Part shown: positions 44,874 through 54,719 of the stretch, one piece after another
How the letters are laid out: each line of letters begins with the position of its first letter
Position numbering within the stretch: position 1 is the first letter of the stretch
Origin: JBJHCA01 sp050485785
GTDB taxonomy: Bacteria > Bacteroidota > Bacteroidia > Chitinophagales > Saprospiraceae
Assembly (NCBI GenBank): GCA_050485785.1
Contig: JBJHCA010000003.1
Coordinates: 1-64,000, forward strand
Reading direction: 5' to 3'
Length of the DNA stretch: 64,000 bases
The notes under the pieces: model-generated
The model's input: only the letters and a program-made list of their open reading frames with translations
Told to the model about the DNA's origin: nothing
Databases searched by the model: none
Translations under genes and position numbers: made by a program

Positions 44874-46397
44874 ATGAGTCTTACACCCGGAGTGATCATT
44901 GCGGTAATTGCAGGTTATTTTGCCATTTTGCTCGCGGTAAGTCACTTCACCGGAAAAAAAAGTTCCAACGCAGCTTTTTTCAGAAATAACAGGCAAAGCC
45001 CCTGGTACCTTGTTGCCTTCGGGATGATTGGCGCTTCCTTGTCGGGTGTTACTTTTATCTCCATACCCGGAGCTGTAGGGGGAGTCGGTCTCAATATGGC
45101 CTTCAGCTACATGCAGATAGTATTTGGGTATCTGCTGGGTTATGTTTTTATAGCTGAGGTGCTTATGCCTCTTTACTACCGCCTCAATCTCACCACTATT
45201 TACGGATATCTGGGCCGGCGATTTGATATTTACGCACATAAAACCGGGGCTGCTTACTTTCTGCTCAGCCGTACCATCGGTTCAGCTTTCAGACTGTTTC
45301 TGGTGGCTATTGTATTACAGCATCTGATCATGGATCCGTACGGCGTGCCATTCTGGATTACCGTGGCCATTACTATTGTCCTGATCTGGATCTATACTTT
45401 TAAAGGAGGTATTCGCACCATCGTTTATACTGATACACTGCAAACCATTTGCATGCTTGCAGCGGTAATACTCACAATTCTTGCTATCGGTAGTGCTATG
45501 GACCTGAGTATTACCGGCCTGGCTAATACAATTCGCAACAGCGATTACAGTCAGCTCTTCTTTTTTGAAGGTGGCTGGGCCGATCCCAATAATTTCTTCA
45601 AACAGTTTTTCAGCGGCGCCTTAATTACCATTGTCATGACGGGGCTTGACCAGGATATGATGCAGAAAAACCTGAGCTGCAGAAACATTGCTGAAGCCAA
45701 GAAGAACATGTATACCTTCAGTTTTATCCTGGTATTTGCCAACATTTTGTTCGTGGCACTAGGCGCTCTGCTTTACATCTATGCCGGGCACGTAGGTGCA
45801 GAAATTCCTGCCCGAACCGATCAGCTTTACCCGATGCTGGCCATGGAACACCTGCCTGTTGCCATTGGATTGTTTTTTGTACTTGGTCTGGTTGCCGCCG
45901 CATATTCCAGTGCCGACAGCGCTATGACCGCACTCACAACTTCCTTTTGCGTGGACTTTTTAGGGTTTGAACGCAAACAAAATGATATCAATGAAACTCC
46001 TGATATGCGGGAATCCAACGGAAGAAAAACGCGGATTTTGGTTCACATTGGAGTTTCCGTAGTCATGCTGGGCGTTATTCTCCTTTTTAATGCCCTGAAC
46101 AATGACGCGGTTATCAATAACCTTTTCAAGGCTGCCGGCTATACCTATGGCCCCTTGCTTGGTTTGTTTGCTTTTGGGCTGTTTACCCGTCTAAAAGCAG
46201 TGGGTCCCTGGATAATCCTGGTATGTTTGGTTTCGCCTGTAATTTCAGCCTTACTCGATTATAATTCAGCCGCCTGGTTTGCCGGGTTTGAATTTGGCTT
46301 TTTGATCATTGCGTTAAACGGCCTGATTACTTTTCTGGGGCTTTGGGTTATAGCTCTGCTTCAGAATAACCATAAATATGATGAATCATGGCACTGA
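44874..46397 (+). CDS. Sodium:solute symporter family transporter
   Basis: 507 residues with about 13 membrane segments. Early conserved part: NRQSPWYLVAFGMIGASLSGVTFISIPGAVG, quoted only in part here. Other landmarks are the GYLGRRFD loop, VLIWIYTFKGGIRTIVYTDTLQ, and TGLDQDMMQKNLSCRN, all typical of SSS family members. Substrate cannot be read from the sequence. The next gene starts 10 bp before this one ends, so the two are likely co-transcribed. Confidence 0.88.
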   Translation: MSLTPGVIIAVIAGYFAILLAVSHFTGKKSSNAAFFRNNRQSPWYLVAFGMIGASLSGVTFISIPGAVGGVGLNMAFSYMQIVFGYLLGYVFIAEVLMPLYYRLNLTTIYGYLGRRFDIYAHKTGAAYFLLSRTIGSAFRLFLVAIVLQHLIMDPYGVPFWITVAITIVLIWIYTFKGGIRTIVYTDTLQTICMLAAVILTILAIGSAMDLSITGLANTIRNSDYSQLFFFEGGWADPNNFFKQFFSGALITIVMTGLDQDMMQKNLSCRNIAEAKKNMYTFSFILVFANILFVALGALLYIYAGHVGAEIPARTDQLYPMLAMEHLPVAIGLFFVLGLVAAAYSSADSAMTALTTSFCVDFLGFERKQNDINETPDMRESNGRKTRILVHIGVSVVMLGVILLFNALNNDAVINNLFKAAGYTYGPLLGLFAFGLFTRLKAVGPWIILVCLVSPVISALLDYNSAAWFAGFEFGFLIIALNGLITFLGLWVIALLQNNHKYDESWH

Positions 46398-46903
46398 TTA
46401 AGCCCGTGCACGGTATTACACCGACATTTGGAAAAAACTGTTTTCTGGCAGATAATGCAACTATCATAGGAGATGTTGTAATGGGAGATGATTGCTCTGT
46501 TTGGTTTCAGGCGGTGGTAAGAGGTGATGTGCACAAGATCAGAATGGGAAACAGGGTAAACATACAGGATGGCGCTATTATCCATGGTACTTACCAGCAG
46601 GCCTTCACTACTATAGGTGACAACGTATCTGTTGGTCATAGAGCCATCATTCATGGTTGTACCCTCCATGAAAACGTGCTGATAGGCATGGGAGCAATTG
46701 TAATGGATCACGCCGTGGTTAATTCAGGCTGTCTGGTGGCTGCAGGTGCCGTAGTGCTGGAAAACACCATTCTTGAGCCGGGCTTTATTTATGCAGGAGT
46801 TCCGGCAAAAAAAATAAAACCCGTTCCCGATCAAATCAATCAGGATACGATCAAAAGAATTGCGGCAAACTACCTGATGTATAGCAGCTGGTTTAGGGAA
46901 TAA
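46388..46903 (+). CDS. Gamma-carbonic-anhydrase-like hexapeptide protein
   Basis: 171 residues of left-handed beta-helix repeats: VVRGDVHKIRMGNRVNIQDGAI, VGHRAIIHGC and VLIGMGAIVMDHAVVNSGC. The histidines of IIHGT and VGHRAIIHGC fit the zinc ligands of the gamma-CA family (YrdA/PaaY group). Whether it hydrates CO2 or has another role is unknown. It overlaps the symporter gene by 10 bp and converges with the Omp28-like gene, overlapping that by 11 bp. Confidence 0.88.
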   Translation: MALIKPVHGITPTFGKNCFLADNATIIGDVVMGDDCSVWFQAVVRGDVHKIRMGNRVNIQDGAIIHGTYQQAFTTIGDNVSVGHRAIIHGCTLHENVLIGMGAIVMDHAVVNSGCLVAAGAVVLENTILEPGFIYAGVPAKKIKPVPDQINQDTIKRIAANYLMYSSWFRE

Positions 46904-47732
46904 GTCTCTTCTCATTCACCTGGAACACTTCCATCTGAGGCATCGGTTTGCTGATGAAGGCTACAATCGATATTTCTGACTCATTCCATTGTACGGGGAT
47001 TGATTGGGTGAACGTCCGGTTGATAACCTGCCCCGTTGTAAATTCCGAGCCGATGATATTGCCGATGGCTGATGTCATGGCTCTGCGCATAACGTGTTTG
47101 TGCACATAGTCCTGATCCGGATTTTGAATGGTAGTCTGCGGTGTAAGCTGAGCATCAACTATATTGGATTCCATAATGAGGACAGTTAAATACAATTCGT
47201 CATTTAAGGGTTGATAAAATTCAATGCCAATCTCTGCAGTAATTTCTCGGCTTGATATACTCCACGTAGGTTCAATATGGATGGCTGCAAAGGCAGGCTT
47301 TTGCAGTTCCTGAGCAATATAGCCTGCCCATTTGTCCTTATTTAAAACACGGCTGTTTTCACCCGCAAATGTCCTACGGTTAATGACTGCGGAGGGATAA
47401 AAACCTACCGGACCCAATAACTGGTACAACTGAAGCGCATCCTGACTTCTGAAATCATGCTGACTTTGCGGGAATGGTATGGCAAAATGCCCCGCATGAA
47501 TGCCCACAGCCACCAATCTGTCACCGTGAATTCCTATCAGGTTGGCTATCTCCTCTGCACCTTCGGGACACTGAACGCATTGAACTCCGGTAAATTCTTC
47601 AATCAAGACCCTTCTGGCTTGTTGATCACCGGGACCCCCTCCCGGATCAATGTAATGTATGGGAGGAATGATTTCCGTACACCCTAAAAGTATACTACAG
47701 ATCACACTAAAAAAACCAGAAACTCGAATCAT
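46893..47732 (-). CDS. Omp28-related lipoprotein
   Basis: 279 residues. A lipoprotein signal (SVICSILLGC) is followed by VLIEEFTGVQCVQCPEG, the thioredoxin-like C-x-x-C motif (CVQC) typical of Omp28-family outer-membrane proteins, and GPVGFYPSAVINR. The C-terminal part is beta-rich. Neighbours are a DUF6029-like beta-barrel gene 12 bp upstream and a divergent TlpA-type gene, suggesting a joint envelope redox role, inferred from context. Confidence 0.82.
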   Translation of the reverse strand: MIRVSGFFSVICSILLGCTEIIPPIHYIDPGGGPGDQQARRVLIEEFTGVQCVQCPEGAEEIANLIGIHGDRLVAVGIHAGHFAIPFPQSQHDFRSQDALQLYQLLGPVGFYPSAVINRRTFAGENSRVLNKDKWAGYIAQELQKPAFAAIHIEPTWSISSREITAEIGIEFYQPLNDELYLTVLIMESNIVDAQLTPQTTIQNPDQDYVHKHVMRRAMTSAIGNIIGSEFTTGQVINRTFTQSIPVQWNESEISIVAFISKPMPQMEVFQVNEKRLIP

Positions 47733-47743
47733 GTCACAAAGTA

Positions 47744-49357
47744 TTAAAAAGTAGAGGTAATTCCTAGCCTTACACCACTGAATGCCGGCTCATACCGGCA
47801 AATGCCTCCGGTGCAGATAATACCCTCAACCTGCCTTACAAAACTGGCCACAAACCTGTTACTCCGCTTGGTATATGACACCATTACCGAGTAATAGTGC
47901 TCTGCTTCTTCACCTTTCAGCGGAACAATGTTGATCATATCCGAAATGGCAAAAGCCCAATTAGGGGCAATGGTGAATTCAACCAAACCAAACAACCACT
48001 GTCCATAATCCTGCCGGGTATACTGATACTGCCATTCCGTGCGAATCGCTCTTCTGCGGTCAATCCGGTACAATACATCAATTAAAGGTGTCACCGTGCT
48101 CACCATCGGCTCTCCGGGTTTAACTTCATAAAGCTCCTGATTGTATTGCTGATACTGAATACCGGAAATTACCTGCCAGGTTCTGTTCGGCTTGTAAATA
48201 TTCTCAAGGTAGATTTCGCGATATAAAAGCGCTTTATCTAGGTCAGTGATGTTAGATGCATTCAGACTAAAAGTCACTTTACGGCTTGGGCTGTAGATTA
48301 CATCCGCCATCCAGGCAAGTTCGCCCAATTCCTGTGTAGCCGGCGCATATCGGGATGGCAGGCGGTAGGTATGCTGTTTAGCCATGGGCGGCAAATAAGC
48401 GATCATCCCATGGTTGAGTGTTTCCAGCGGTGAAGTTCTGAACGAGAAATGCCGGGTGTACTTTCCCTGCAAACTAATGGCAAAACCACTGGCAGCATAG
48501 CTAAGACTTGAATACATTACATATCCCGGCTTTTCGCGAAGCTGATTACGTTTATCCCCGTTGGTGAGGGTAACAGGTACCACTATTGCTTCGGCACTTT
48601 TCAGTGCGCCCTCCACATACCAGCTAACCGGGCCTGCATTGAGGGTATTGTAAGCCGTAACAGCATACACGTTGTAAGGCGGTGTAAAGGTATCTGTTCC
48701 GTAAGTGGCTATGGTTGCCCGCATCAGATTCATGGTAGTATTGTCCAAAGTACGGTTCACCAAACCAATACCGGGAGAAACAGACCATCTGGCTGTATCA
48801 CTGCTGCGATAAAATCCGTCTATGGCCACTCCCTTAATAAAGGGCTCATGGGTACTGAACCGGTCTTTCTGCCGGCCAAAAAAACCCTTCAGCTGCCAGT
48901 TGGGAAGCATTTCGTATTGCAACCTCATGCCCACCAATGCATTATCAATAAACAGTGGTCTTTCCTCATATGCCCGGAATATCATTCCGCTGCCAATCTG
49001 ATCATATATGTGCCCGCCTGCTATACTGAGATCGCCCACTGTCTTCCTGACATACCAATGCCCGATACCTGCCCCTGTATATGAATCCAACGGGTCGGGC
49101 AGATTTGAATTGTAAAACCCGTCAAAACGCGCCCCAACATCAAACCCCATGTAACTGTAATGCAGATTCAACCAGGAGTCGATACCAACAAACTCATAAT
49201 CATACTGTGGTGTATTGGCAGCTCCAATACCTGAATCCCGCATAAAGAAGTTAGTGGCAATCTGTAAATCCCCGTACACTCTTGCCTGCTCCTGGGCACT
49301 GGCTCCAAAAATATAAATCAGGCTGATTGAAATGGTAAGAATATACTTAAACATCAT
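47744..49357 (-). CDS. DUF6029-like outer-membrane beta-barrel protein
   Basis: 537 residues from the ATG at 49357. A signal peptide (MMFKYILTISISLIYIFGASAQ in part) is preceded in frame by a poorer start at 49381, which would leave only about 12 bases of leader after the -7 box. The mature part is a run of amphipathic beta strands ending in an aromatic or hydrophobic residue (GVRLGITSTF at the C-terminus). The opening blocks, YGDLQIATNFFMRDS and GHIYDQIGSGMIFRAYEER, match my memory of DUF6029 proteins. Function is unknown. It lies 12 bp upstream of the Omp28-like gene. Confidence 0.78.
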   Translation of the reverse strand: MMFKYILTISISLIYIFGASAQEQARVYGDLQIATNFFMRDSGIGAANTPQYDYEFVGIDSWLNLHYSYMGFDVGARFDGFYNSNLPDPLDSYTGAGIGHWYVRKTVGDLSIAGGHIYDQIGSGMIFRAYEERPLFIDNALVGMRLQYEMLPNWQLKGFFGRQKDRFSTHEPFIKGVAIDGFYRSSDTARWSVSPGIGLVNRTLDNTTMNLMRATIATYGTDTFTPPYNVYAVTAYNTLNAGPVSWYVEGALKSAEAIVVPVTLTNGDKRNQLREKPGYVMYSSLSYAASGFAISLQGKYTRHFSFRTSPLETLNHGMIAYLPPMAKQHTYRLPSRYAPATQELGELAWMADVIYSPSRKVTFSLNASNITDLDKALLYREIYLENIYKPNRTWQVISGIQYQQYNQELYEVKPGEPMVSTVTPLIDVLYRIDRRRAIRTEWQYQYTRQDYGQWLFGLVEFTIAPNWAFAISDMINIVPLKGEEAEHYYSVMVSYTKRSNRFVASFVRQVEGIICTGGICRYEPAFSGVRLGITSTF

Positions 49358-49398
49358 AGGGCCCCGGTAAGTATGGTTCACTGTTATTAAATTGGCGC

Positions 49399-49406
49399 CA
49401 AAGATA
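49399..49406 (-). promoter_or_regulatory. Possible -7 box of the DUF6029/Omp28 operon
   Basis: TATCTTTG on the minus strand, with TTG 12 bp upstream (shorter than the usual spacing). It places transcription about 36 bases before the ATG at 49357. Confidence 0.4.
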
Positions 49407-49535
49407 GAAATTTGCCGGCAATCATCATTTTGCTACTCCTTATAGTGGCCATATTTTTTAATGGCACATTGCTCTTACCGGCGTTAACAATTCTATAAAA
49501 TAAGGTATGAACTACCCTCATTAACCGGGTTGAAT

Positions 49536-49543
49536 TATATTTG
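49536..49543 (+). promoter_or_regulatory. Possible -7 box of the TlpA-like gene
   Basis: TATATTTG, 20 bp before the ATG. No TTG at the normal -33 distance. Confidence 0.4.
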
Positions 49544-49563
49544 CCGGGCAAAAAACTCAATCC

Positions 49564-50052
49564 ATGAAAATTACCCTCCTCTCCGTTTTAATGGCCTTAT
49601 CGCTAAACCTGATTGCTCAACGCACAGTACCTTCCGTAAACATTCAGGATCTTGATGGTAAAACTGTTAACATTACAGACTTTACCAATACTGGAGAGCT
49701 GACTGTACTCAGCTTTTGGGCTACCTGGTGCACTCCCTGTAAAAGGGAACTCAATAATATTGCTGACCTGTATCCGGAATGGCAGGAAAAGTATGAAGTT
49801 AAACTCGTAGCCGTTTCTATTGATAATGCACGCACATTTCCGCAGGTGAGACCCTATGTAATGTCTCAGGACTGGGAATACACAGTGCTTTCAGATATTA
49901 ACCAAAATCTGCAGCGGGCTCTGGGCTTTCAGACTGTACCCCAAACTTTTCTCATCGACAGGAACGGACATATTGTTTATGACCATAACGGCTATGTTGA
50001 CGGAGACGAATACATTTTGGAAGAACAGATCATTGCACACCACCAAAAGTAA
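49564..50052 (+). CDS. TlpA-type thioredoxin-fold protein
   Basis: 162 residues with a signal peptide (ITLLSVLMALSLNLIAQ). The thioredoxin core has VLSFWATWCTPCKRELNNI (redox motif CTPC), the strand FQTVPQTFLIDRNGHIVYDHNGY and the cis-Pro region. It probably acts in the periplasm as a thiol reductase. It is divergent from the DUF6029 and Omp28-like genes, whose Omp28 member also carries a C-x-x-C, which suggests a disulfide-handling partnership (inference). Confidence 0.88.
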   Translation: MKITLLSVLMALSLNLIAQRTVPSVNIQDLDGKTVNITDFTNTGELTVLSFWATWCTPCKRELNNIADLYPEWQEKYEVKLVAVSIDNARTFPQVRPYVMSQDWEYTVLSDINQNLQRALGFQTVPQTFLIDRNGHIVYDHNGYVDGDEYILEEQIIAHHQK

Positions 50053-50137
50053 CTACCAGGAAAAACCCTGACTAAGTAGCAAGGTGAATAGACAGAATTA
50101 TCCGGGTATGCCCGGCATTTGTTCTTTTCTTTAATGC

Positions 50138-51610
50138 TTAGTTCAGCACCTCGCGGAGAAGTTGTTCCATATCGTTGCGAACCTGCATGTTATTGCCTTC
50201 AAAATTATTGGCGATCATCGAAAAGACAATCACTCTCCCATTCCGGTGAATGGCATAACCCGCATAGGCCTGAACCCTGCCCATGCTGCCACTTTTAACC
50301 CTGATTTCCCAACCTGCGGGACGATTGCGCATCCAGTTTCTTACCGTTCCGGAAACACCGGCCACAGGAAAGCTTCGTACAAACTCTTCCCGAATTGTGT
50401 GCTGCCGGTATATGCGACTGAGTACTTCAGTAAGCATTGCCGAAGACACAGCATTCCGGGGTGAAAGCCCGCTTCCATCCAGTATTGTCATACCCGGGAA
50501 AGTACCGAGCTCTCTTTGCCAGTATTCCTGTATTGCCCGCGATGCGCCACTCAGATCACAATCGCCACCAAGGTGCTGCGAGGTCTGCAGGAATAGAGCC
50601 TCGGCATAGAGGTTGTCACTGTCCTCCATGATCCGGGGAAGCAAACTCCTCATGTCAGTTCTGGTATCCCTGAATATCATTGGCTGTTTTGGGACACTTT
50701 CATAATACTCGTCAATAACATCATACCCTCCCTCAATCTTTATTCCGCAGGATACCAGACTTTGGTAAAGTTCAAAAGCAAACTGCCTGGCCGGATCAGG
50801 TAAACTCCCCCTGATAACAAATCTGCCGCTGCCCGCAGGAATACTTCCTCTAACCTTGCGGTGGTACTGTCCCGGTCCACCATATATATAGGCTAGATCT
50901 CGCCGGCCTTCAGCTTTAACATCGGCTTTGTGGTGCAACCCCGGAACAAATGGATCAGTACCGGTTATATCTACCCTGTCTGCCTTTCGGTCAAAAATCA
51001 GATCATAGCTGTTGTCCCGCCAATTGATACATCCTGCTCCTATGCCATAATAGTTGCCAATGTCATACCAGGGCCATGTATCTGCTATCCAATGATCAGA
51101 ACAACACCTTACATCAGCCAGAACTCTTCCGGTAACATTTTTTATGCCGGCTTCCTGCAATACTGTAGCCAGGTTGTTCAACATGTCTGCTGCAGATTCA
51201 GTAGCATACCGGCTTCCTGTGGTCGGATCGCCCGATCCCTGGAATATCAGGTCTCCATGCCAGGTGTTGCCTTTCAAATGTCCCTGCCCATACCATACGT
51301 TCGAAAACTGTTGCCCCGGTGGTAAAACTTGAACGGCAGCCGCTACAGTGAGCATTTTGAGCGCAGATGCCGGTATCAGTGAAGTCCGGCTGTTGTGGTT
51401 TAACAATTCTTTGCCACTGTGCAAATCAATGGCGTGAAACGACAGCGAAGCACCATGATATATTTCTTTCTGCCAAATTTCGGCTTGCCGGGCATCTGGA
51501 AAAAGGGACTGCGCTGAACAAAAAGATATCCCCCCAAAAAACAATACAAAAGTTAACAATACATGCAAAAAACATGAACACCCTGCTGAACTAAAAAACC
51601 TGCAAAACAT
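50138..51610 (-). CDS. dacB: D-alanyl-D-alanine carboxypeptidase/endopeptidase (PBP4, DacB)
   Basis: 490 residues from the ATG at 51610; the longer frame from 51664 would put 18 unrelated residues before the signal peptide. The penicillin-binding motifs are SALK (S-x-x-K), SDN (SDNLYAEALFLQ) and KSGS (KSGSMGRVQAYAGY) in the right order, with the large domain insert that marks class C PBP4-like enzymes. It cuts D-Ala-D-Ala bonds and peptide cross-links in the periplasm. Monocistronic, and it diverges from parC. Confidence 0.93.
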   Translation of the reverse strand: MFCRFFSSAGCSCFLHVLLTFVLFFGGISFCSAQSLFPDARQAEIWQKEIYHGASLSFHAIDLHSGKELLNHNSRTSLIPASALKMLTVAAAVQVLPPGQQFSNVWYGQGHLKGNTWHGDLIFQGSGDPTTGSRYATESAADMLNNLATVLQEAGIKNVTGRVLADVRCCSDHWIADTWPWYDIGNYYGIGAGCINWRDNSYDLIFDRKADRVDITGTDPFVPGLHHKADVKAEGRRDLAYIYGGPGQYHRKVRGSIPAGSGRFVIRGSLPDPARQFAFELYQSLVSCGIKIEGGYDVIDEYYESVPKQPMIFRDTRTDMRSLLPRIMEDSDNLYAEALFLQTSQHLGGDCDLSGASRAIQEYWQRELGTFPGMTILDGSGLSPRNAVSSAMLTEVLSRIYRQHTIREEFVRSFPVAGVSGTVRNWMRNRPAGWEIRVKSGSMGRVQAYAGYAIHRNGRVIVFSMIANNFEGNNMQVRNDMEQLLREVLN

Positions 51611-51663
51611 CGCCTCCCGGATTAAATGAATGAAATTGGCGAAAAGATACTGCACATTGAGCA

Positions 51664-51691
51664 TTTGTTACGGCTGCAGTCGCTATTTTTG
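51664..51691 (+). promoter_or_regulatory. Probable parC promoter
   Basis: TTTG (51664-51667), 16 bp, TATTTTTG (51684-51691). The leader is about 25-30 bases before the ATG at 51724. Confidence 0.5.
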
Positions 51692-51723
51692 CCTCTTATA
51701 CTTACTATGATTGACCCGAAATA

Positions 51724-54420
51724 ATGGAGGAGAACGGACACGAGAAGATCATTTCGCTCAGGGGAATGTACAAGGACTATTTTTTGGACTATGCCTCGTA
51801 TGTAATCCTTGAAAGAGCAATACCCGGAATAAACGATGGCCTGAAACCGGTGCAGCGGCGAATTTTACATGCCATGTATCAAATGGATGACGGCCGGTAC
51901 CATAAGGTAGCCAACATTATCGGACAAACCATGCAGTATCATCCGCACGGTGATGCCGCCATTGGTGATGCATTGGTTGCATTGGGTCAGAAAGACCTGT
52001 TGATTGACTGCCAGGGAAACTGGGGCGACGTGCGCACAGGTGATGCTGCCGCTGCTGCCCGTTACATTGAAGCGAGACTTACTCCATTTGCCAGACACGT
52101 GGTGTTTAATCCCAAAACTACCCGGTGGCAGGCATCTTACGACGGACGGAACAGGGAACCTGTTTCTCTGCCCGTAAAATTTCCATTGCTGCTGGCTCAG
52201 GGTGTTGAAGGAATTGCAGTAGGCCTTTCTACTCGCATTCTTCCGCATAACTTTTCTGAGCTGGTGAAAGGATGTATACAGATCCTGAAAGGGAAAACGC
52301 CTGTGCTTTATCCTGACTTTCCGACAGGCGGTCTGATGGATGTTTCCAACTACCAGGACGGTTCAAGGGGAGGCAGAATTCTGGTTCGGGCACGCATCGA
52401 AATGGAAGATAAAAAAACACTACTGATCAAAGATATTCCCTATGGTGTAACAACCCCCTCACTGATTGACAGCATAGTTAAAGCAGGGGAAAAAGGGAAA
52501 ATCAAGATCAAAAAGGTGATTGACAACACTGCCGAAAACGTTGAAATTGTCATTCAGCTCCAGCCGGGTGTGTCCCCGGAATTAACCATGGATGCACTCT
52601 ATGCATTTACCGCATGTGAAACCTCCATTGCTCCCAACGCTTGTGTTATTGTAGATGACAAACCGATGTTTCTTAGTGTTGCGGAAATTTTGGAATTCAA
52701 TACGCGAAACACGCGCGAACTACTAAAACTGGAACTGGAAATTAAAAGGGATGAACTGCTTGAAAAAATTCATGCTGCCAGTCTCGAAAAAATATTCATT
52801 GAACAACGGGTTTATCACGAAATTGAAGAGTGTACTTCCTGGGAAGAGGTCATTTCAACTATTCACCTCGAAATGCACCGCTACATTTCCACACCTTCTG
52901 TACCCAATCAGGCTGAAAATGCTCTGGCCATGGTGCGTGACCTGAGCCATGAAGATATTCTGAAACTCACTGAGATCAAGATTAAACGCATTTCAAAGTA
53001 CAATACATTTGAAGCCGATAAAAGTCTTGAGCAGCTAGGAGAAGAGCTGGAAACCACCCTCCACCACCTGGCTCACCTCACGGATTATACTATAGCTTAC
53101 TTTGAAGATGTGTTTAAGCGGTTTGGGAAAGGTCGTGAGCGGAAAACTGAAATTACCCGCTTTGACAACATTGAGGCAACCCAGGTGGTGGCCAACAATG
53201 CAAAACTCTATGTCAACCGTGCCGAAGGATTTATCGGCTTCGGTATCAAAAAAGAAGAGTTTGTTACCGACTGTTCTGATATTGACGACATCATTGTGTT
53301 TCGAAAAGACGGTGTGGCTCAGGTGAGTAAAATTGCCGAAAAAGTATTTGTCGGTAAGGACATCATTCATGTCAATGTCTGGAAAAAAGGCGACGACCGC
53401 ACCACCTATAACATGATCTACCTGGATGGGGAATCCGGTAAGGCTATGGCCAAGCGTTTCCAGATTTCAAGTATTACCCGCGATCGTGAATACTCTCTGG
53501 TTACGGAGCATAAAAACAGCAAAGTGCTCTATTTTTCAGCTAACCCTAACGGCGAGTCAGAAAGTGTTGGCATACAACTTTCACCGGGTTGTAAGGCACG
53601 AATAAAAAAGTTCAGCTTCGATTTTGCAGAAATCACCATCAAAGGAAGAAGCTCCAAAGGCAACATGATTACCCGGTATCCGGTAAAGAAAATCACCCAG
53701 GAATCGGTGGGTAAATCTACCCTGGGCGCACAAAACATCTGGGTTGACGAAGTTACAGGCCGCCTCAATACCGACGAAAGAGGCCTGCTGCTGGGATCTT
53801 TTGATACCGGTGATCTGATTCTGGTAATGTATCGCAGCGGAGAGTATGAACTGACCGACTTTGACACTGCTCATCGTTACGAAATGAAGGATGTGATCCA
53901 CATTGGAAGGTTTTACAGCCAAACAGTGATCAGCGCTGTATATTTTGATGGCGAACGCAGCCAAACTCTGGTTAAAAGATTCCGGATTGAAACCAGTACG
54001 CTTGACCAAAAATTCTCTTTCATTTCCGAACACAAACAATCAAAACTGCTGTTTGCCAGTATTCACCCGGAACCTGTAATTCTCTATACGGTAAAACTGA
54101 ACAATGAGAAAAAGACCGGCGAAATCAATCTGGCTTCATTTATCGACATTAAAGGATGGAAAGCTTTGGGTAACAAGCTAAGTGACCAGAAACTTCTCGC
54201 TATAAAGGATATTTCTCCTGAACAAAGAGCTATACCTCAAGAAGAAAATACAGACAGCCCGGTAAACGCCCCGCAAAGTGAAAAAGATCCTGATCCGGAG
54301 ACCGAAACCACTGCTGCCCCTCCCATGACAGAAACTGACACTAAACCTCATTACAAACCAGGTGATACTGTGAATATTGACTTTAAACCGGGTAAGCAAC
54401 AAAACCTCTTCGATAACTGA
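51724..54420 (+). CDS. parC: DNA topoisomerase IV subunit A
   Basis: 898 residues. The breakage-reunion domain includes GINDGLKPVQRRILHAMYQ, YHPHGDAAIGDALV, and the catalytic tyrosine Y114 in AARYIEARLTP. A coiled-coil tower and a beta-propeller-type C-terminal domain follow (blocks such as RFQISSITRDREYSLVTEH). The last 60 residues are a low-complexity acidic and proline-rich tail ending QQNLFDN. I name it parC rather than gyrA because the propeller lacks an obvious GyrA box, but this is not proven; parE is not in the window. Confidence 0.9.
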   Translation: MEENGHEKIISLRGMYKDYFLDYASYVILERAIPGINDGLKPVQRRILHAMYQMDDGRYHKVANIIGQTMQYHPHGDAAIGDALVALGQKDLLIDCQGNWGDVRTGDAAAAARYIEARLTPFARHVVFNPKTTRWQASYDGRNREPVSLPVKFPLLLAQGVEGIAVGLSTRILPHNFSELVKGCIQILKGKTPVLYPDFPTGGLMDVSNYQDGSRGGRILVRARIEMEDKKTLLIKDIPYGVTTPSLIDSIVKAGEKGKIKIKKVIDNTAENVEIVIQLQPGVSPELTMDALYAFTACETSIAPNACVIVDDKPMFLSVAEILEFNTRNTRELLKLELEIKRDELLEKIHAASLEKIFIEQRVYHEIEECTSWEEVISTIHLEMHRYISTPSVPNQAENALAMVRDLSHEDILKLTEIKIKRISKYNTFEADKSLEQLGEELETTLHHLAHLTDYTIAYFEDVFKRFGKGRERKTEITRFDNIEATQVVANNAKLYVNRAEGFIGFGIKKEEFVTDCSDIDDIIVFRKDGVAQVSKIAEKVFVGKDIIHVNVWKKGDDRTTYNMIYLDGESGKAMAKRFQISSITRDREYSLVTEHKNSKVLYFSANPNGESESVGIQLSPGCKARIKKFSFDFAEITIKGRSSKGNMITRYPVKKITQESVGKSTLGAQNIWVDEVTGRLNTDERGLLLGSFDTGDLILVMYRSGEYELTDFDTAHRYEMKDVIHIGRFYSQTVISAVYFDGERSQTLVKRFRIETSTLDQKFSFISEHKQSKLLFASIHPEPVILYTVKLNNEKKTGEINLASFIDIKGWKALGNKLSDQKLLAIKDISPEQRAIPQEENTDSPVNAPQSEKDPDPETETTAAPPMTETDTKPHYKPGDTVNIDFKPGKQQNLFDN

Positions 54421-54719
54421 CATATCTGTATGTATCCCGGCATTCCGGTGTTTCAAGCATTTCCGAATTGCCCGGTTAAGACTTAATTGGAGAAAAAGGG
54501 CTGTTGGTTTTGTTTTTGTGATACCACTTTGTTGCCGCACTAAACTCAGAAAGCAAAGCCCCGGTGCGGACTGAAGTTTTGAGCTGATGAAAGCACGGCT
54601 AACTGAGTAACCTCTTATTAAAAATCCGCCTCTATTAAGGCGATCTGGCATTTCGTGCCGTAATCATTGATGAGAGTTCCAAGGAATTTGATTACTATTG
54701 CCTTCAAAGCCTTCCTGTT
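54421..54719. other. Non-coding stretch after parC
   Basis: The 299 bp hold one copy of the T-rich dispersed motif (54513-54533, reading TTTTTGTGATACCACTTTGTT) and no gene or clear promoter. The 65-codon frame 54377-54574 crosses the end of parC and is not credible. Confidence 0.5.
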
